Positions 1-8,553 are shown, counted from the stretch's first letter. The stretch: DNA of 36,679 bases from Synechococcaceae cyanobacterium (GCA_947461705.1 CANHMF010000008.1:1-36679), one strand, 5' to 3'. Notes: generated from the sequence alone by a model not told the origin. Numbers and translations are program-made.

Positions 1-615
1 ATCGGCTCCTGGCCGGTGGTGGTGGCCGTGGGGGCCCTGCCCTACCCGGTCACCTTCCTGTGCACCGACCTGATCAGTGAGATCTGGGGTGAGGAGAAAG
101 CCAGCCAGCTGGTGTGGGTAGGGCTGCTGCTCAATGGCTGGATTGTGCTGATCCTGTGGCTTGGGGGCGTGCTGCCGGGCCTGGCCGGTGCGCCCGACGG
201 CACCTTCTTTGAGGTGCGGCGGTTGGCCTTTGGCGCCGTGGGGGCCTCGATGGTGGCCTACCTGGCTGCCCAGTTCACCGATGTGCGGCTGTTCCATTTC
301 TGGAAACGCCTCACCGCTGGCCGGGCCCTGTGGCTGCGCAACAACGGCTCCACCCTGGTGAGTCAGTTGGTGGACACCAGTGCTGTGGTGTTGATCAGCC
401 ATTACGGCGCCCACGTGCTGCCGGTGCGGCCAGGGGAGCCGGTGCTGCCCCAGTTGCTGAGCTTCATCGCCAGCGGCTACCTGTTCAAGGCGGCGGCGGC
501 CCTAGCGGACACGCTGCCCTTCTATGCCCTCACTGCCTGGCTGCGCCGCTGGCTGGAGGTGCCGGGTGATGGCGCCGAGCTGGAGGCCAATGCGGGGCCG
601 GCCTCCCTCCCCTGA
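1..615 (+). CDS. Queuosine precursor transporter, YhhQ/VUT family (5' truncated by window)
   Basis: The frame is open from the first base, so the true start lies upstream and at least 204 residues are visible. The protein is very hydrophobic, with several membrane segments. The stretch LPYPVTFLCTDLISEIWGEE, followed by RLFHFWKR and LRNNGSTLVSQLVDTS, is typical of the YhhQ (VUT/DUF165) family. These are inner-membrane proteins that import queuosine precursors for tRNA modification. The C-terminal tail after the last membrane helix is acidic and probably cytoplasmic. A methyltransferase gene follows 16 bp downstream on the same strand. queA, a later step of queuosine synthesis, lies about 32 kb away in this window. 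The family call is firm; the transported substrate is inferred from the family. Confidence 0.85.
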   Translation: MGSWPVVVAVGALPYPVTFLCTDLISEIWGEEKASQLVWVGLLLNGWIVLILWLGGVLPGLAGAPDGTFFEVRRLAFGAVGASMVAYLAAQFTDVRLFHFWKRLTAGRALWLRNNGSTLVSQLVDTSAVVLISHYGAHVLPVRPGEPVLPQLLSFIASGYLFKAAAALADTLPFYALTAWLRRWLEVPGDGAELEANAGPASLP

Positions 616-631
616 GGCCTACGGTGCGGGA

Positions 632-1381
632 ATGACCACCCTTCCTGTGCTCGATCCCCAACGCTTTCTGGCCGATGGGTTCGACCTCTCGGCGCAGCTG
701 GCCCGTTACCTGGATCTCAGCATCGAGGAGCTGGCGCAGCGCCTGCCCACCAGCACCGACGATCTGGCGGCGATCCATCCCGGTGCCTTCGATCCCGACC
801 AGGCGGGCGCCTTCTACGAGGAAACCGTGGGCACCGGCCACCTGCTGGAACTGGCGGCCTGGCATCTGGGCAGTGCGGATTACATCGCCGACACCCTGCG
901 GCTGCAGGCCCGGTTTGCCAGGGGGCATGTGCTCGATTTCGGCGGTGGCATCGGCAGCCATGCCCTGGCGGCGGCGGCCCTGCCCCAGGTGGAGGCGGTG
1001 TGGTTCGTGGATCTCAACCCCCACAACCGTGCTTTTGTCACGGAGCGGGCCCAGGAGCTGGGGCTTTCCGATCGGCTGCGCTGCTTCCGCGATCTGGACG
1101 ACCCCCAGCTGCCGGCCCAGTTCGACACGATCGTGTGTCTCGATGTGTTGGAACACCTGGCGGATCCCGCGGCCCAGCTCGGCCTGTTCGAGCGGCGCAT
1201 GGGCAGCGAGGCGATCGCACTGCTCAACTGGTATTTCTTCAAGGGCTTTAACGGCGAATACCCCTTCCACTTCGATGCTCCCGAGCTGGTGGAGAGCTTC
1301 TTCCGCACCCTGCAGGGCCGCTTCCTCGAGGTGTTCCACCCCTTCCTGATCACCACACGGGCCTATCGGCGCCTGAGCTGA
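632..1381 (+). CDS. Class I SAM-dependent methyltransferase
   Basis: A 249-residue protein with a Rossmann-type methyltransferase fold. The SAM-binding glycine motif LDFGGGIGSHAL lies at about residues 101-112, an acidic residue ends the second strand (VWFVDLNPHN, near 126), and FDTIVCLDVLEHLADP matches the post-motif region of class I enzymes. The frame stays open upstream to about position 524. I chose ATG 632 because it follows the stop of the transporter and avoids overlapping it. The substrate cannot be read from the sequence; a small molecule or lipid is as likely as a macromolecule. The stop is followed by a hairpin that best serves rpmA on the other strand but may also end this transcript. 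Confidence 0.8.
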   Translation: MTTLPVLDPQRFLADGFDLSAQLARYLDLSIEELAQRLPTSTDDLAAIHPGAFDPDQAGAFYEETVGTGHLLELAAWHLGSADYIADTLRLQARFARGHVLDFGGGIGSHALAAAALPQVEAVWFVDLNPHNRAFVTERAQELGLSDRLRCFRDLDDPQLPAQFDTIVCLDVLEHLADPAAQLGLFERRMGSEAIALLNWYFFKGFNGEYPFHFDAPELVESFFRTLQGRFLEVFHPFLITTRAYRRLS

Positions 1382-1392
1382 GCGCCCCCATC

Positions 1393-1420
1393 AAAAAAGC
1401 CGGCGGGGTGACCGCCGGCT
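1393..1420 (-). terminator. Intrinsic terminator of rplU-rpmA
   Basis: A perfect 9-bp stem (1398-1406 pairs with 1412-1420, sequence AGCCGGCGG) has a 5-nt loop. Read on the minus strand it is followed by six T residues (1393-1398). It lies 24 bp beyond the rpmA stop. On the plus strand the tail is only CTCTTG, so any role for the methyltransferase gene would be weaker. Confidence 0.85.
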
Positions 1421-1443
1421 CTTGAACCTGTTGGTGCTGCTGA

Positions 1444-1707
1444 TCAGCCGACGGCGATGTTGATGCGCTTGCGGGTGCGCAGGCCGCGCTTGATGGTGTC
1501 AAAGCTCACCACACCGTCGCTCAGGGCGAAGAGGGTGTCGTCGGAACCGCGACCCACGTTCAGACCGGGCAGCACGGAGGTGCCGCGCTGGCGGATCAGG
1601 ATCGAGCCGGCGCTGACACTCTCACCGCCGTAGCGCTTCACGCCAAGGCGCTTGGAGTTGGAGTCGCGGCCGTTGCGGGTGGAGCCTGTGCCTTTCTTGT
1701 GGGCCAT
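1444..1707 (-). CDS. rpmA: 50S ribosomal protein L27
   Basis: An 87-residue basic protein that begins [20 protein letters not shown] and contains [19 protein letters not shown], the standard L27 sequence. L27 sits at the peptidyl-transferase centre, and its N-terminal arm reaches the P-site tRNA. The N-terminus is the short form that needs no protease trimming. It lies 39 bp downstream of rplU in the usual rplU-rpmA pair and ends at a strong terminator. Confidence 0.98.
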   Translation of the reverse strand: MAHKKGTGSTRNGRDSNSKRLGVKRYGGESVSAGSILIRQRGTSVLPGLNVGRGSDDTLFALSDGVVSFDTIKRGLRTRKRINIAVG

Positions 1708-1746
1708 GGTTCAGAAGGAGAAGGGTGGGAAGGAATGCTGGGGAGA

Positions 1747-2100
1747 TCAGCCGAGGGCCTTGCCGCCCACCGTGATGGACTTCACCATCACGCGGGTGAG
1801 TTCCTGGCGATGACCGTTCTTGCGGCGGGTCTTCTTCTTGGGGCGCATCTTGTAGACGATCAGCTTGGGGCCGCGGCGATGGGCCATCACCTGCAGTTCC
1901 ACGGTGGCGCCTTTCACGTAGGGCTGGCCCACGTTGGCGGCCGAGCCGTCGTTCACCAGGAGCACGTTCTCCAGGGTCACCGTGCTGTCAACGTCGGCGT
2001 TCAGACGATCGAAGTCGTAGTAGCGGTTGGGCTGAATCCAGAACTGCGTACCGGAGGCTTCAACGATCGCGTAGGGACCGGTGGGGGTGGCTGTACTCAT
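1747..2100 (-). CDS. rplU: 50S ribosomal protein L21
   Basis: A 117-residue protein with typical L21 sequence: [20 protein letters not shown] near the N-terminus and [17 protein letters not shown] near the C-terminus. L21 binds 23S rRNA. Its length is slightly above the bacterial norm of about 103 because of a short N-terminal extension. The start ATG is preceded by GGAGGT-like purines in the leader (minus strand GGACCTCC and nearby). It is the first gene of the rplU-rpmA transcript and is divergent from kaiA across a 145-bp region. Confidence 0.97.
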   Translation of the reverse strand: MSTATPTGPYAIVEASGTQFWIQPNRYYDFDRLNADVDSTVTLENVLLVNDGSAANVGQPYVKGATVELQVMAHRRGPKLIVYKMRPKKKTRRKNGHRQELTRVMVKSITVGGKALG

Positions 2101-2245
2101 GGAGGTCCGGGGCGTGGACAGGCTGACGAGTTGGCCTCGTCATTGCGGCCTGCCGCACGGCAATCGAAAGACAAACAAGGATCCTCACCTTTCAAGGTCC
2201 TTGTCGTCAACACTGGGGGCACTGCCAGGGGCCTTCGCTCGGCTC
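2101..2245. promoter_or_regulatory. Divergent rplU/kaiA control region with hairpins
   Basis: This 145-bp gap must hold the promoters and leaders of rplU (minus) and kaiA (plus). It contains an exact 7-bp inverted repeat, TGACGAG at 2124-2130 and CTCGTCA at 2136-2142 with a 5-nt loop. A second hairpin (GCGG/CCGC inside ATTGC/GCAAT, about 2142-2165) lies next to it. Both sit within 65 nt of the rplU start and could fold in its leader RNA. A TTGACG box on the minus strand (about 2210) could be an rplU -35 element, but I see no good -10. No clear promoter for kaiA was found. Confidence 0.5.
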
Positions 2246-3157
2246 ATGTCTCAGCCGGCTCTCACTATCGCTTCGTTGCTGTCAGACCCGCGCCTGGAGC
2301 GGACCTGCCGGCAGTGGCTCAAAGGTGGCCGTTATCAGCTGGAAAATCTGGGTTCCCGGGTGACTCCATTGCAGGAGCTGGAGGAGCGGCGCGACACCTT
2401 TGATGTGGTGCTGGTCCAGCAGGGCGCCTATGCCCCGGAGATCTACGAGGGGCTGCGTCGCCAGGGCCTGATCCTGCCTGCCGTGGTGGTGGGTGAGGTG
2501 AGCGGCCGCATCGAGTACCACGAGGCCGAGGTGCATCTGCCCGAGGACCAGCTCGAGCAGATCACCTACAGCGTGGATGCCGCGGTGTCCCGCTTCCTGC
2601 GCCAGGGGCCCCAGGCCGGCTCGGCTGGGGAGTCCGCCGCCGCCAGTTCCGGTGGGGTGGCCACGCCGGAGAACTGGCGGCTGCCCAACCGCCTCAAAGG
2701 CCGGCTGGGCTATCTGGGCGTTTTTTACAAGCGCGATCCATCGCTGTTCCTGCGCAGCCTCCCCCAAGGGGAGCGCCAGGAGCTGCTGGCGTCCCTGGAG
2801 CGCAGTTACCGCGATCTGCTGATCAGCTACTTCAAGGACCCGGCCGCTGCCAACCAGGCGATCGAGAGCTTTGTGCATTCCGCGTTCTTCAGTGATCTGC
2901 CGGTGAACAAGGTGGTGGAGATTCACGTGGATTTGATTGACGGTTTCTGGAAGCAGCTCAAGCTGGAAGGGCACAAGAACGACTTTCTCCAGGACTACCG
3001 CCTGGCCCTGCTCGACGTGCTTGCCCATCTCTGCGAGATGTACCGCCGATCGGTTCCGCCCGATCTGCCGCTTCCCGGCCCGGGATCGGGATCGGGGGCA
3101 GAGCCCAGCCAAGCCACCGCCGCTGCCAACCAGGACTACGCCCAGGAGGTGAATTAG
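2246..3157 (+). CDS. kaiA: Circadian clock protein KaiA
   Basis: KaiA stimulates KaiC autophosphorylation by binding the KaiC C-terminal tail. The 303-residue product has the N-terminal pseudo-receiver region (about 1-120, including ASLLSDPRL and VVLVQQGAYAPEIYEGLRRQ), a Ser/Ala-rich linker (about 121-145) and the conserved helical C-terminal domain (about 150-270, including RLGYLGVFYKRDPSLFLR and FVHSAFFSDLPVNKVVEIHV). The frame is open upstream; ATG 2246 was chosen because the family sequence starts there. The product is about 20 residues longer than the 284-residue Synechococcus elongatus protein because of a Gly/Pro/Ser/Gln-rich tail (about 275-303). The stop TAG directly abuts the kaiB ATG, so the two are probably translated together. 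Confidence 0.97.
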   Translation: MSQPALTIASLLSDPRLERTCRQWLKGGRYQLENLGSRVTPLQELEERRDTFDVVLVQQGAYAPEIYEGLRRQGLILPAVVVGEVSGRIEYHEAEVHLPEDQLEQITYSVDAAVSRFLRQGPQAGSAGESAAASSGGVATPENWRLPNRLKGRLGYLGVFYKRDPSLFLRSLPQGERQELLASLERSYRDLLISYFKDPAAANQAIESFVHSAFFSDLPVNKVVEIHVDLIDGFWKQLKLEGHKNDFLQDYRLALLDVLAHLCEMYRRSVPPDLPLPGPGSGSGAEPSQATAAANQDYAQEVN

Positions 3158-3493
3158 ATGAGCCCGCGCAAGACCTACATCCTCAAGCTCTACGTGGCGG
3201 GGAATACCCCCAACTCCATGCGGGCGCTCAAGACGCTGCGCAACATCCTCGATACCGAGTTCCAGGGGGTGTATGCCCTGAAGGTGATCGATGTGCTCAA
3301 AAGCCCGCAGTTGGCGGAGGAGGACAAGATCCTGGCCACGCCCACCCTCGCCAAGATCCTGCCGCCGCCGGTGCGCCGCATCATCGGCGATCTCTCCGAT
3401 CGCGAGCGCGTGCTGATCGGCCTGGATCTCCTCTATGAGGAGTTGAACGATGAAGGGTTCGCCACGGATGTGGAGGCCGGCGAGTTGCCTTGA
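3158..3493 (+). CDS. kaiB: Circadian clock protein KaiB
   Basis: A 111-residue thioredoxin-like, fold-switching clock protein. In its rare fold it binds phosphorylated KaiC, sequesters KaiA and signals to SasA/CikA. The sequence matches the family closely: [20 protein letters not shown] at the start, then [19 protein letters not shown] and [20 protein letters not shown] short acidic tail (DVEAGELP) follows the core. There is no gap after kaiA and 64 bp before kaiC. The spacer to kaiC holds a possible extra promoter. Confidence 0.98.
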   Translation: MSPRKTYILKLYVAGNTPNSMRALKTLRNILDTEFQGVYALKVIDVLKSPQLAEEDKILATPTLAKILPPPVRRIIGDLSDRERVLIGLDLLYEELNDEGFATDVEAGELP

Positions 3494-3517
3494 AATCCTG
3501 CTAAGCCCAGTTAGAAC
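3490..3517 (+). promoter_or_regulatory. Possible sigma70-type promoter for kaiC
   Basis: TTGAAA (3490-3495, overlapping the kaiB stop) and TAGAAC (3512-3517) are separated by 16 bp and match the -35/-10 consensus at 5 and 4 of 6 positions. A transcript would start near 3524, about 34 nt before the kaiC ATG. No terminator separates kaiB and kaiC, so readthrough from kaiAB is also expected. The call rests on motif matching only. Confidence 0.35.
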
Positions 3518-3557
3518 GCCCCGTCTCGCTTAACTTTCCCTCAGGACCATCCGATCC

Positions 3558-5102
3558 ATGCAGGACCCCAGCTCCCCATCCCATGCATTGATGTCCGTGC
3601 AGAAGCTCCCCACGGGGATCGAGGGCTTCGACGACATCTGTCAGGGCGGCTTGCCGATTGGACGCTCCACCCTGATCAGCGGCACCTCCGGCACCGGGAA
3701 AACTGTTTTCTCGCTGAATTTTCTCTACAATGGCATTCGTCAGTTTGATGAGCCGGGCATCTTCGTAACCTTCGAGGAATCGCCCCTCGATATTCTGCGC
3801 AATGCCTCCAGCTTTGGTTGGAACCTGCAGGAGATGGTGGAGCAGGATAAGCTTTTTATCCTCGATGCCTCGCCGGATCCCGAGGGGCAGGATGTGGCCG
3901 GCAGCTTCGATCTGTCGGGTTTGATTGAACGCATCAATTACGCCATTCGCAAATACAAAGCCCGAAGGGTGGCGATTGATTCGATCACGGCCGTGTTTCA
4001 GCAATACGATGCTGTTTCAGTGGTCCGCCGCGAGATTTTCAGGCTGATTGCGCGTCTCAAGGAGATCGGTGTTACCACCTTGATGACCACTGAGCGCATC
4101 GATGAATACGGCCCGATCGCCCGCTATGGCGTCGAGGAATTCGTGTCCGATAACGTGGTGATCCTGCGCAATGTGCTGGAGGGGGAGCGCCGGCGGCGCA
4201 CCTGCGAGATCCTCAAGTTGCGGGGCACCACCCACATGAAGGGTGAATTCCCCTTCACGATGGGGGCCCACGGTATCAGCATCTTCCCGCTGGGGGCGAT
4301 GCGCCTCACCCAGCGCAGCTCCAATGTGCGGGTGAGCTCCGGTGTGCCGCGGCTCGATGAGATGTGCGGTGGTGGCTTCTTTAAGGATTCGATTATCCTG
4401 GCAACTGGCGCCACTGGCACCGGCAAGACGCTGCTGGTGAGCAAGTTCGTAGAGAACGCCTGCGCCAACAAGGAACGGGCGATTCTGTTTGCCTACGAGG
4501 AATCCCGCGCCCAGCTACTGCGTAATGCCACCAGCTGGGGCATTGATTTCGAGCAGATGGAGCGCGATGGTCTGCTCAAGATCATCTGCGCCTACCCCGA
4601 GTCCACGGGTTTAGAGGATCACCTCCAGATCATCAAGACCGAGATCAGCCAGTTCAAGCCATCCCGCATGGCGATCGATTCCCTGAGCGCCCTGGCACGG
4701 GGGGTGAGCCACAACGCCTTCCGGCAGTTTGTGATCGGCGTGACGGGTTATGCCAAGCAGGAGGAGATCGCCGGTTTCTTCACGAACACCTCCGAGGAGT
4801 TCATGGGCAGCCACTCGATCACCGATTCCCACATCTCCACCATCACCGACACGATCCTGCTGCTGCAGTATGTGGAGATCCGCGGCGAGATGGCTCGAGC
4901 CCTCAACGTGTTCAAGATGCGTGGCTCCTGGCACGACAAGGGGATCCGTGAGTTCGTGATCACGGGCAATGGCCCCGAGATCAAGGATTCCTTCTCCAAC
5001 TTCGAGCGGATCATCAGCGGTGTTCCCCACCGCATCAACACCGACGAGCGCAGCGAGCTCTCGCGGATTGTTCAGGGCGTCACCAGCGACGACAAGCTCT
5101 GA
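3558..5102 (+). CDS. kaiC: Circadian clock ATPase/kinase KaiC
   Basis: KaiC is the hexameric core oscillator; its N-terminal CI ring is an ATPase and its C-terminal CII ring is an autokinase/phosphatase. This 514-residue copy has both RecA-like domains. The CI Walker A is GTSGTGKT (42-49) with catalytic FEES near 72-75. The CII Walker A is GATGTGKT near residue 284-291, with YEES near 313-316. The phosphorylation sites in HISTITD are Ser427 and Thr428, equivalent to S431/T432 of S. elongatus, and Thr422 matches T426. The KaiA-binding tail is present. All key residues are intact, so a working clock is expected. Its last 31 nt overlap the 3' end of nblS on the opposite strand. Confidence 0.99.
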   Translation: MQDPSSPSHALMSVQKLPTGIEGFDDICQGGLPIGRSTLISGTSGTGKTVFSLNFLYNGIRQFDEPGIFVTFEESPLDILRNASSFGWNLQEMVEQDKLFILDASPDPEGQDVAGSFDLSGLIERINYAIRKYKARRVAIDSITAVFQQYDAVSVVRREIFRLIARLKEIGVTTLMTTERIDEYGPIARYGVEEFVSDNVVILRNVLEGERRRRTCEILKLRGTTHMKGEFPFTMGAHGISIFPLGAMRLTQRSSNVRVSSGVPRLDEMCGGGFFKDSIILATGATGTGKTLLVSKFVENACANKERAILFAYEESRAQLLRNATSWGIDFEQMERDGLLKIICAYPESTGLEDHLQIIKTEISQFKPSRMAIDSLSALARGVSHNAFRQFVIGVTGYAKQEEIAGFFTNTSEEFMGSHSITDSHISTITDTILLLQYVEIRGEMARALNVFKMRGSWHDKGIREFVITGNGPEIKDSFSNFERIISGVPHRINTDERSELSRIVQGVTSDDKL

Positions 5103-7114
5103 CGTTCGGCGGCCATGCGCAGTTCATCGGTGTCGGCCAGGTCGAGCGGCAGGTCGAACCAGAAGGTGGTGCCCACCCCCAGTTCGCTGGCCATGCGGAT
5201 GCGCGTGCCGTGCTTTTCGAGGATGCCGCGCACGATTGAGAGGCCCAGGCCCGTGCCCACCTCGGTGTGCACGGCGTTTTCCACCCGGTAGAAGCGCTCG
5301 AAGATGCGCTCCTGATCCTCTCGGGAGATGCCGGAGCCGGTGTCGGCGATTTCCACCCGCAGCCGCGGCAGGGGCGCGGTGAGATCGCAGGTGGGGTTGT
5401 CGCTGTTGGGGGCCATGGCCGGATCCAGCTGGCAGGAATCGGGCCAGGGGTAGGCCCGCAGGGCTAGCAGTCCGCCGCTGGCGGTGAACTTGAGGCCGTT
5501 GCCCACCAGGTTGTCGAACACCTGCAGCAGCAGGTCCCAGTTGCCGAGCACCCGAGGCACCCGTTCATCCACATCGAGCTCCAGTTGCACGCCCTTGTCG
5601 TCGGCATTGAGCCGGTAGTTGCGCAGGGTCTGCTCCATGGCGGGCCGCAGTTCGATCGGCTCCAGGGTCCAGACGCGATCACTCTCCAGGCGGGAGAGAT
5701 CGAGCACATCGTTCACGAGCCGGGTGAGGCGATCGGTTTCGGCGTTGGCGATCCCCAGAAATTCCTTCTTCTCCGCTTCGCTCAGCTGATCGCCCAGGTC
5801 GTGGAGGGTTTCCACGTAGCTCTTGATGTTGAACAGCGGCGTGCGCAATTCGTGCGACACGTTGCTGATGAAACGGCTCTGGGCCGCGTTGAGTTCCACC
5901 TCACGGGTGAGGTCCTGCACCGTCACGGCGATGCCCTTGAGGGATTCGCCGCTGGCATCCCGCACGGACTGCAGCACGATCCGCAGGGTGCGGGCCGGTT
6001 CGCCGAAACTGCAGCGCACGTCAGTGCTGTCCTTGTCGCCGGCCAGCAGGCTCTCCAGGGGAGCCTGCAATTCCACAGCCAGCAGCTCCGGCAGCTCCTC
6101 GCACAGCTCGCTGCCCTCCAGCTTGCGGCCCTCCCAGCGGAACAGCCGCCGGGCCGTGGGGTTCACCAGCACCACCCGACCCTCGGCGTCGAGCAGCACG
6201 GCGCCATCGGCCATGGTGGCGATCAGCGACTGCTGCTTCACCTGGGCAGCGGTGAGCTCCTCGATGTTGGCCTCGTTGTAGGCCTCCAGCTGGGAGGCCA
6301 TGTCGTTGAAGCCCTCCAGCAGTTCCCCCAGTTCTCCCCCCACGGGCAGGGCGATGCGGGCTTCGAAATCACCGCCGGCGATCGAGCGCACCCCCCGCAG
6401 CAATTCCTTCACTGGCCGGGTGATGGTGAGGGCGTTGAACACGGCCCCCAGGATCACCAGCACCCAGATGGAGATGAACACCGCCACGGTCACCTCGCGG
6501 CTGAGGGCGGCGCTGGCCAGGGCGGCTTCGTTGGGGTTGATGCCCAGGGCCAGCACCCCCAGGTAGCGGTCGCCGGCCACCAGGGGCACGAACACATCGG
6601 TGACCTGCCCATCGGGGCTGAGGTGCTGGCGGATCAGTGGGCTCTGGGGCCGGCGAGCCAGATCGGCGGGCACCTCCAGGCGGCGGCTGAGCAGCAGCTC
6701 GCTGCTGCCGCTGGTGCCGCTGATGGGGATGCCCAGGTAGATGATCCCTTCGGGATCGGCGAAGAAGATGTAGCGGAGGCTGCGGCTCGACTTCCAAAAG
6801 CGCTCCGCCACCGCCGCCAGTTCCCGGTCGTTGCCCTCGGCCACCAGCGGTGTCACGTTGGCGGAGAGCAGCAGGCCCAGGTCGCGGGCGAAGCGGGTGT
6901 CGCTCATGCGCACGTCGGCTTGGATGCCGTTGAGCGCAAAGAAGGTGATGCCCGTCATCACCAGGCTCACCACCAGGGTGGCGGCGGCCAGCAGCTTGGT
7001 TTGCAGGCTGAATTCAGCCCACCAGCGCTGCAGGTTCTGCCACCAGGAGAGTCCGGCCCTGGGCATGGTCAGGGGGGCTGGCTCGGCAGAACTCGCGGGG
7101 CTGGCGCTGGTCAC
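5072..7114 (-). CDS. nblS: Sensor histidine kinase NblS (Hik33/DspA type)
   Basis: A 680-residue membrane sensor kinase. In cyanobacteria NblS/Hik33 controls high-light, cold, nutrient and phycobilisome-degradation responses, mainly through RpaB-type regulators. Domains in order: transmembrane helix at about 40-62, extracytoplasmic sensor at about 63-206, second helix at about 208-230, HAMP at about 231-283, PAS at about 293-400, HisKA with His421 in NVSHELRTP, and HATPase_c with the N-box NLVGNG near 535-540, DTGSG at 591-595 and TGLGLS at 621-626. The domain order and the H-box flank FISNVSHELRTPLFNIKSY are as in NblS. It lies 50 bp downstream of purD on the same strand. NblS identity is based on architecture and recognised sequence. 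Confidence 0.9.
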   Translation of the reverse strand: MTSASPASSAEPAPLTMPRAGLSWWQNLQRWWAEFSLQTKLLAAATLVVSLVMTGITFFALNGIQADVRMSDTRFARDLGLLLSANVTPLVAEGNDRELAAVAERFWKSSRSLRYIFFADPEGIIYLGIPISGTSGSSELLLSRRLEVPADLARRPQSPLIRQHLSPDGQVTDVFVPLVAGDRYLGVLALGINPNEAALASAALSREVTVAVFISIWVLVILGAVFNALTITRPVKELLRGVRSIAGGDFEARIALPVGGELGELLEGFNDMASQLEAYNEANIEELTAAQVKQQSLIATMADGAVLLDAEGRVVLVNPTARRLFRWEGRKLEGSELCEELPELLAVELQAPLESLLAGDKDSTDVRCSFGEPARTLRIVLQSVRDASGESLKGIAVTVQDLTREVELNAAQSRFISNVSHELRTPLFNIKSYVETLHDLGDQLSEAEKKEFLGIANAETDRLTRLVNDVLDLSRLESDRVWTLEPIELRPAMEQTLRNYRLNADDKGVQLELDVDERVPRVLGNWDLLLQVFDNLVGNGLKFTASGGLLALRAYPWPDSCQLDPAMAPNSDNPTCDLTAPLPRLRVEIADTGSGISREDQERIFERFYRVENAVHTEVGTGLGLSIVRGILEKHGTRIRMASELGVGTTFWFDLPLDLADTDELRMAAERQSLSSLVTP

Positions 7115-7164
7115 GGCTGGGGGTGCCCATGGCGTCGGAGCGGGGCGCAGCCTAGGAGCGCGGC

Positions 7165-8484
7165 CTAACGGCCACGAACCTGGTGGCCGATGTCGCGCCG
7201 GAAGGTGATGCCCTCGAAGCTCACCTGGGCCAGGCCGGCGTAGGCCCGCTCGAAGGCTGTATCGAAGTCGTCGGCCTGGGCCACCACGGCCAGCACCCGG
7301 CCGCCGCTGGTCACACAGCTGCCGTCGGCGTCGCGGCGGGTGCCGGCGTGGAACAGCTGCAGCTGCTGGCTCGGCTGCAAGCTGCTGCTGATCCGGTCGC
7401 CCTTGCGGATGTCGCCCGGGTAGCCCTGGGCTGCCGCAATCACGCAGGCACTGCAGCTGGGGGCAATGCTGAGCGCGGGGGCCTGGTCCAGGGCCCCGTT
7501 GGCGCAGGCCAGCAGCACCTGGGCCAGTTCAGGCCCCAGCAGCGGCATCAGGGTTTCGCACTCCGGATCGCCGAAGCGGCAGTTGAATTCGATCACGCTC
7601 GGGCCGTCCTCAGTGAGCATCAGCCCCGCGTAAATCACGCCGCGATAGTCGATGCCCCGGGCCTGCAGGGCCTGGAGGGTGGGCTCCAGCACCAGCTGCC
7701 GCACGTGCTCCAGCCCTGCGGCATCCAGCAGGGGAGCCGGGGCATAGGCGCCCATGCCGCCGGTGTTGGGGCCGGTGTCGCCCTCGCCGATGCGCTTGTG
7801 GTCCTGGGCGGGGGGCAGCAGCACCATGCGCTGGCCATCGCTGAGGGCAAACACCGACACCTCGGGCCCATGGGTGCGCTCCTCCAGCACAACGGAGGCC
7901 GCCTCGCCAGCAGCGGTGCCACCGCCAAACCGGCCGGCAAAAATCTCCTCAATGGCGGCCCGGGCCTCGTCGAGGCTCTCCGCCACGGTGACGCCCTTGC
8001 CGGCGGCGAGGCCATCGGCCTTCACCACCAGGGGTTTGCCCTGGGCCTCCAGGGCCGCCAGGGCTTGTTCGCGGCTATTGGCGGGCCAGAACCCGGCGGT
8101 GGGGATGCCGGCCTCGCGCATCAGCTGCTTGGCCCACTGTTTGCTGGCCTCCAGCTGGGCCCCATCGGCTCCAGGACCAAAGCAGGGGAACCCTGCTGCC
8201 CGCAGGCTGTCGGCCAGGCCGGCCGCCAGGGGGGCTTCCGGGCCCACCACCACCAGATCGATGGCGTGCTCCTGGCAGGCCGCCAGCAGGGCGTTGTGGT
8301 CGGTTTCGGCAATGGCCAGCTGCTGGCAGCCCTCCAGGCTGAGGGTGCCCCCGTTGCCCGGGGCCACCCACACCTGCTCCACGCCATGGGAGCGGGCCAG
8401 GGCCCAGGCCAGGGAGTTCTCACGGCCGCCACCGCCCACCACGAGCACGCGGGCGGGACTCAGCGGGGTCGCCGGGGTGGACAT
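7165..8484 (-). CDS. purD: Phosphoribosylamine-glycine ligase (GAR synthetase)
   Basis: PurD makes glycinamide ribonucleotide from phosphoribosylamine, glycine and ATP, the second step of purine synthesis, in the cytoplasm. The 439-residue protein has the N-terminal PurD domain (VLVVGGGGRENSLAWAL; WVAPGNGGT), the ATP-grasp domain (KQWAKQLMREAGIPTAGFW; KPLVVKADGLAAGKGVTVAE) and the PurD signature FNCRFGDPECE. The ATG at 8484 gives about 11 residues before the nucleotide-binding strand; the open frame upstream is not purD-like. It probably shares a transcript with nblS. It diverges from a gene whose neighbour is purC, so two purine genes lie within about 1.1 kb. Confidence 0.97.
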   Translation of the reverse strand: MSTPATPLSPARVLVVGGGGRENSLAWALARSHGVEQVWVAPGNGGTLSLEGCQQLAIAETDHNALLAACQEHAIDLVVVGPEAPLAAGLADSLRAAGFPCFGPGADGAQLEASKQWAKQLMREAGIPTAGFWPANSREQALAALEAQGKPLVVKADGLAAGKGVTVAESLDEARAAIEEIFAGRFGGGTAAGEAASVVLEERTHGPEVSVFALSDGQRMVLLPPAQDHKRIGEGDTGPNTGGMGAYAPAPLLDAAGLEHVRQLVLEPTLQALQARGIDYRGVIYAGLMLTEDGPSVIEFNCRFGDPECETLMPLLGPELAQVLLACANGALDQAPALSIAPSCSACVIAAAQGYPGDIRKGDRISSSLQPSQQLQLFHAGTRRDADGSCVTSGGRVLAVVAQADDFDTAFERAYAGLAQVSFEGITFRRDIGHQVRGR

Positions 8485-8553
8485 GGCAGCCGGGGAGCAA
8501 GGTGGGACGGCCCGCTGGGCTCCCCTAGGTTGTGGGCCAGAGGACGGAACGCG

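Noticed and set aside
1211..1218. HIP1 palindrome GCGATCGC (also at 26410-26417)
   Set aside because: Only two copies caught my eye in about 36 kb, far from the abundance seen in some freshwater cyanobacteria, so no special role is inferred.
5585..7168. A 527-codon open frame on the plus strand opposite nblS
   Set aside because: It is His/Gln/Gly-rich with no known motif and lies fully antisense to a clear kinase; high GC keeps the antisense frame open.
7183..8553. Long plus-strand frame opposite purD, continuous with the exported protein
   Set aside because: It is antisense to purD and low in complexity; only the part from GTG 8554 has a start, a ribosome site and a signal peptide.
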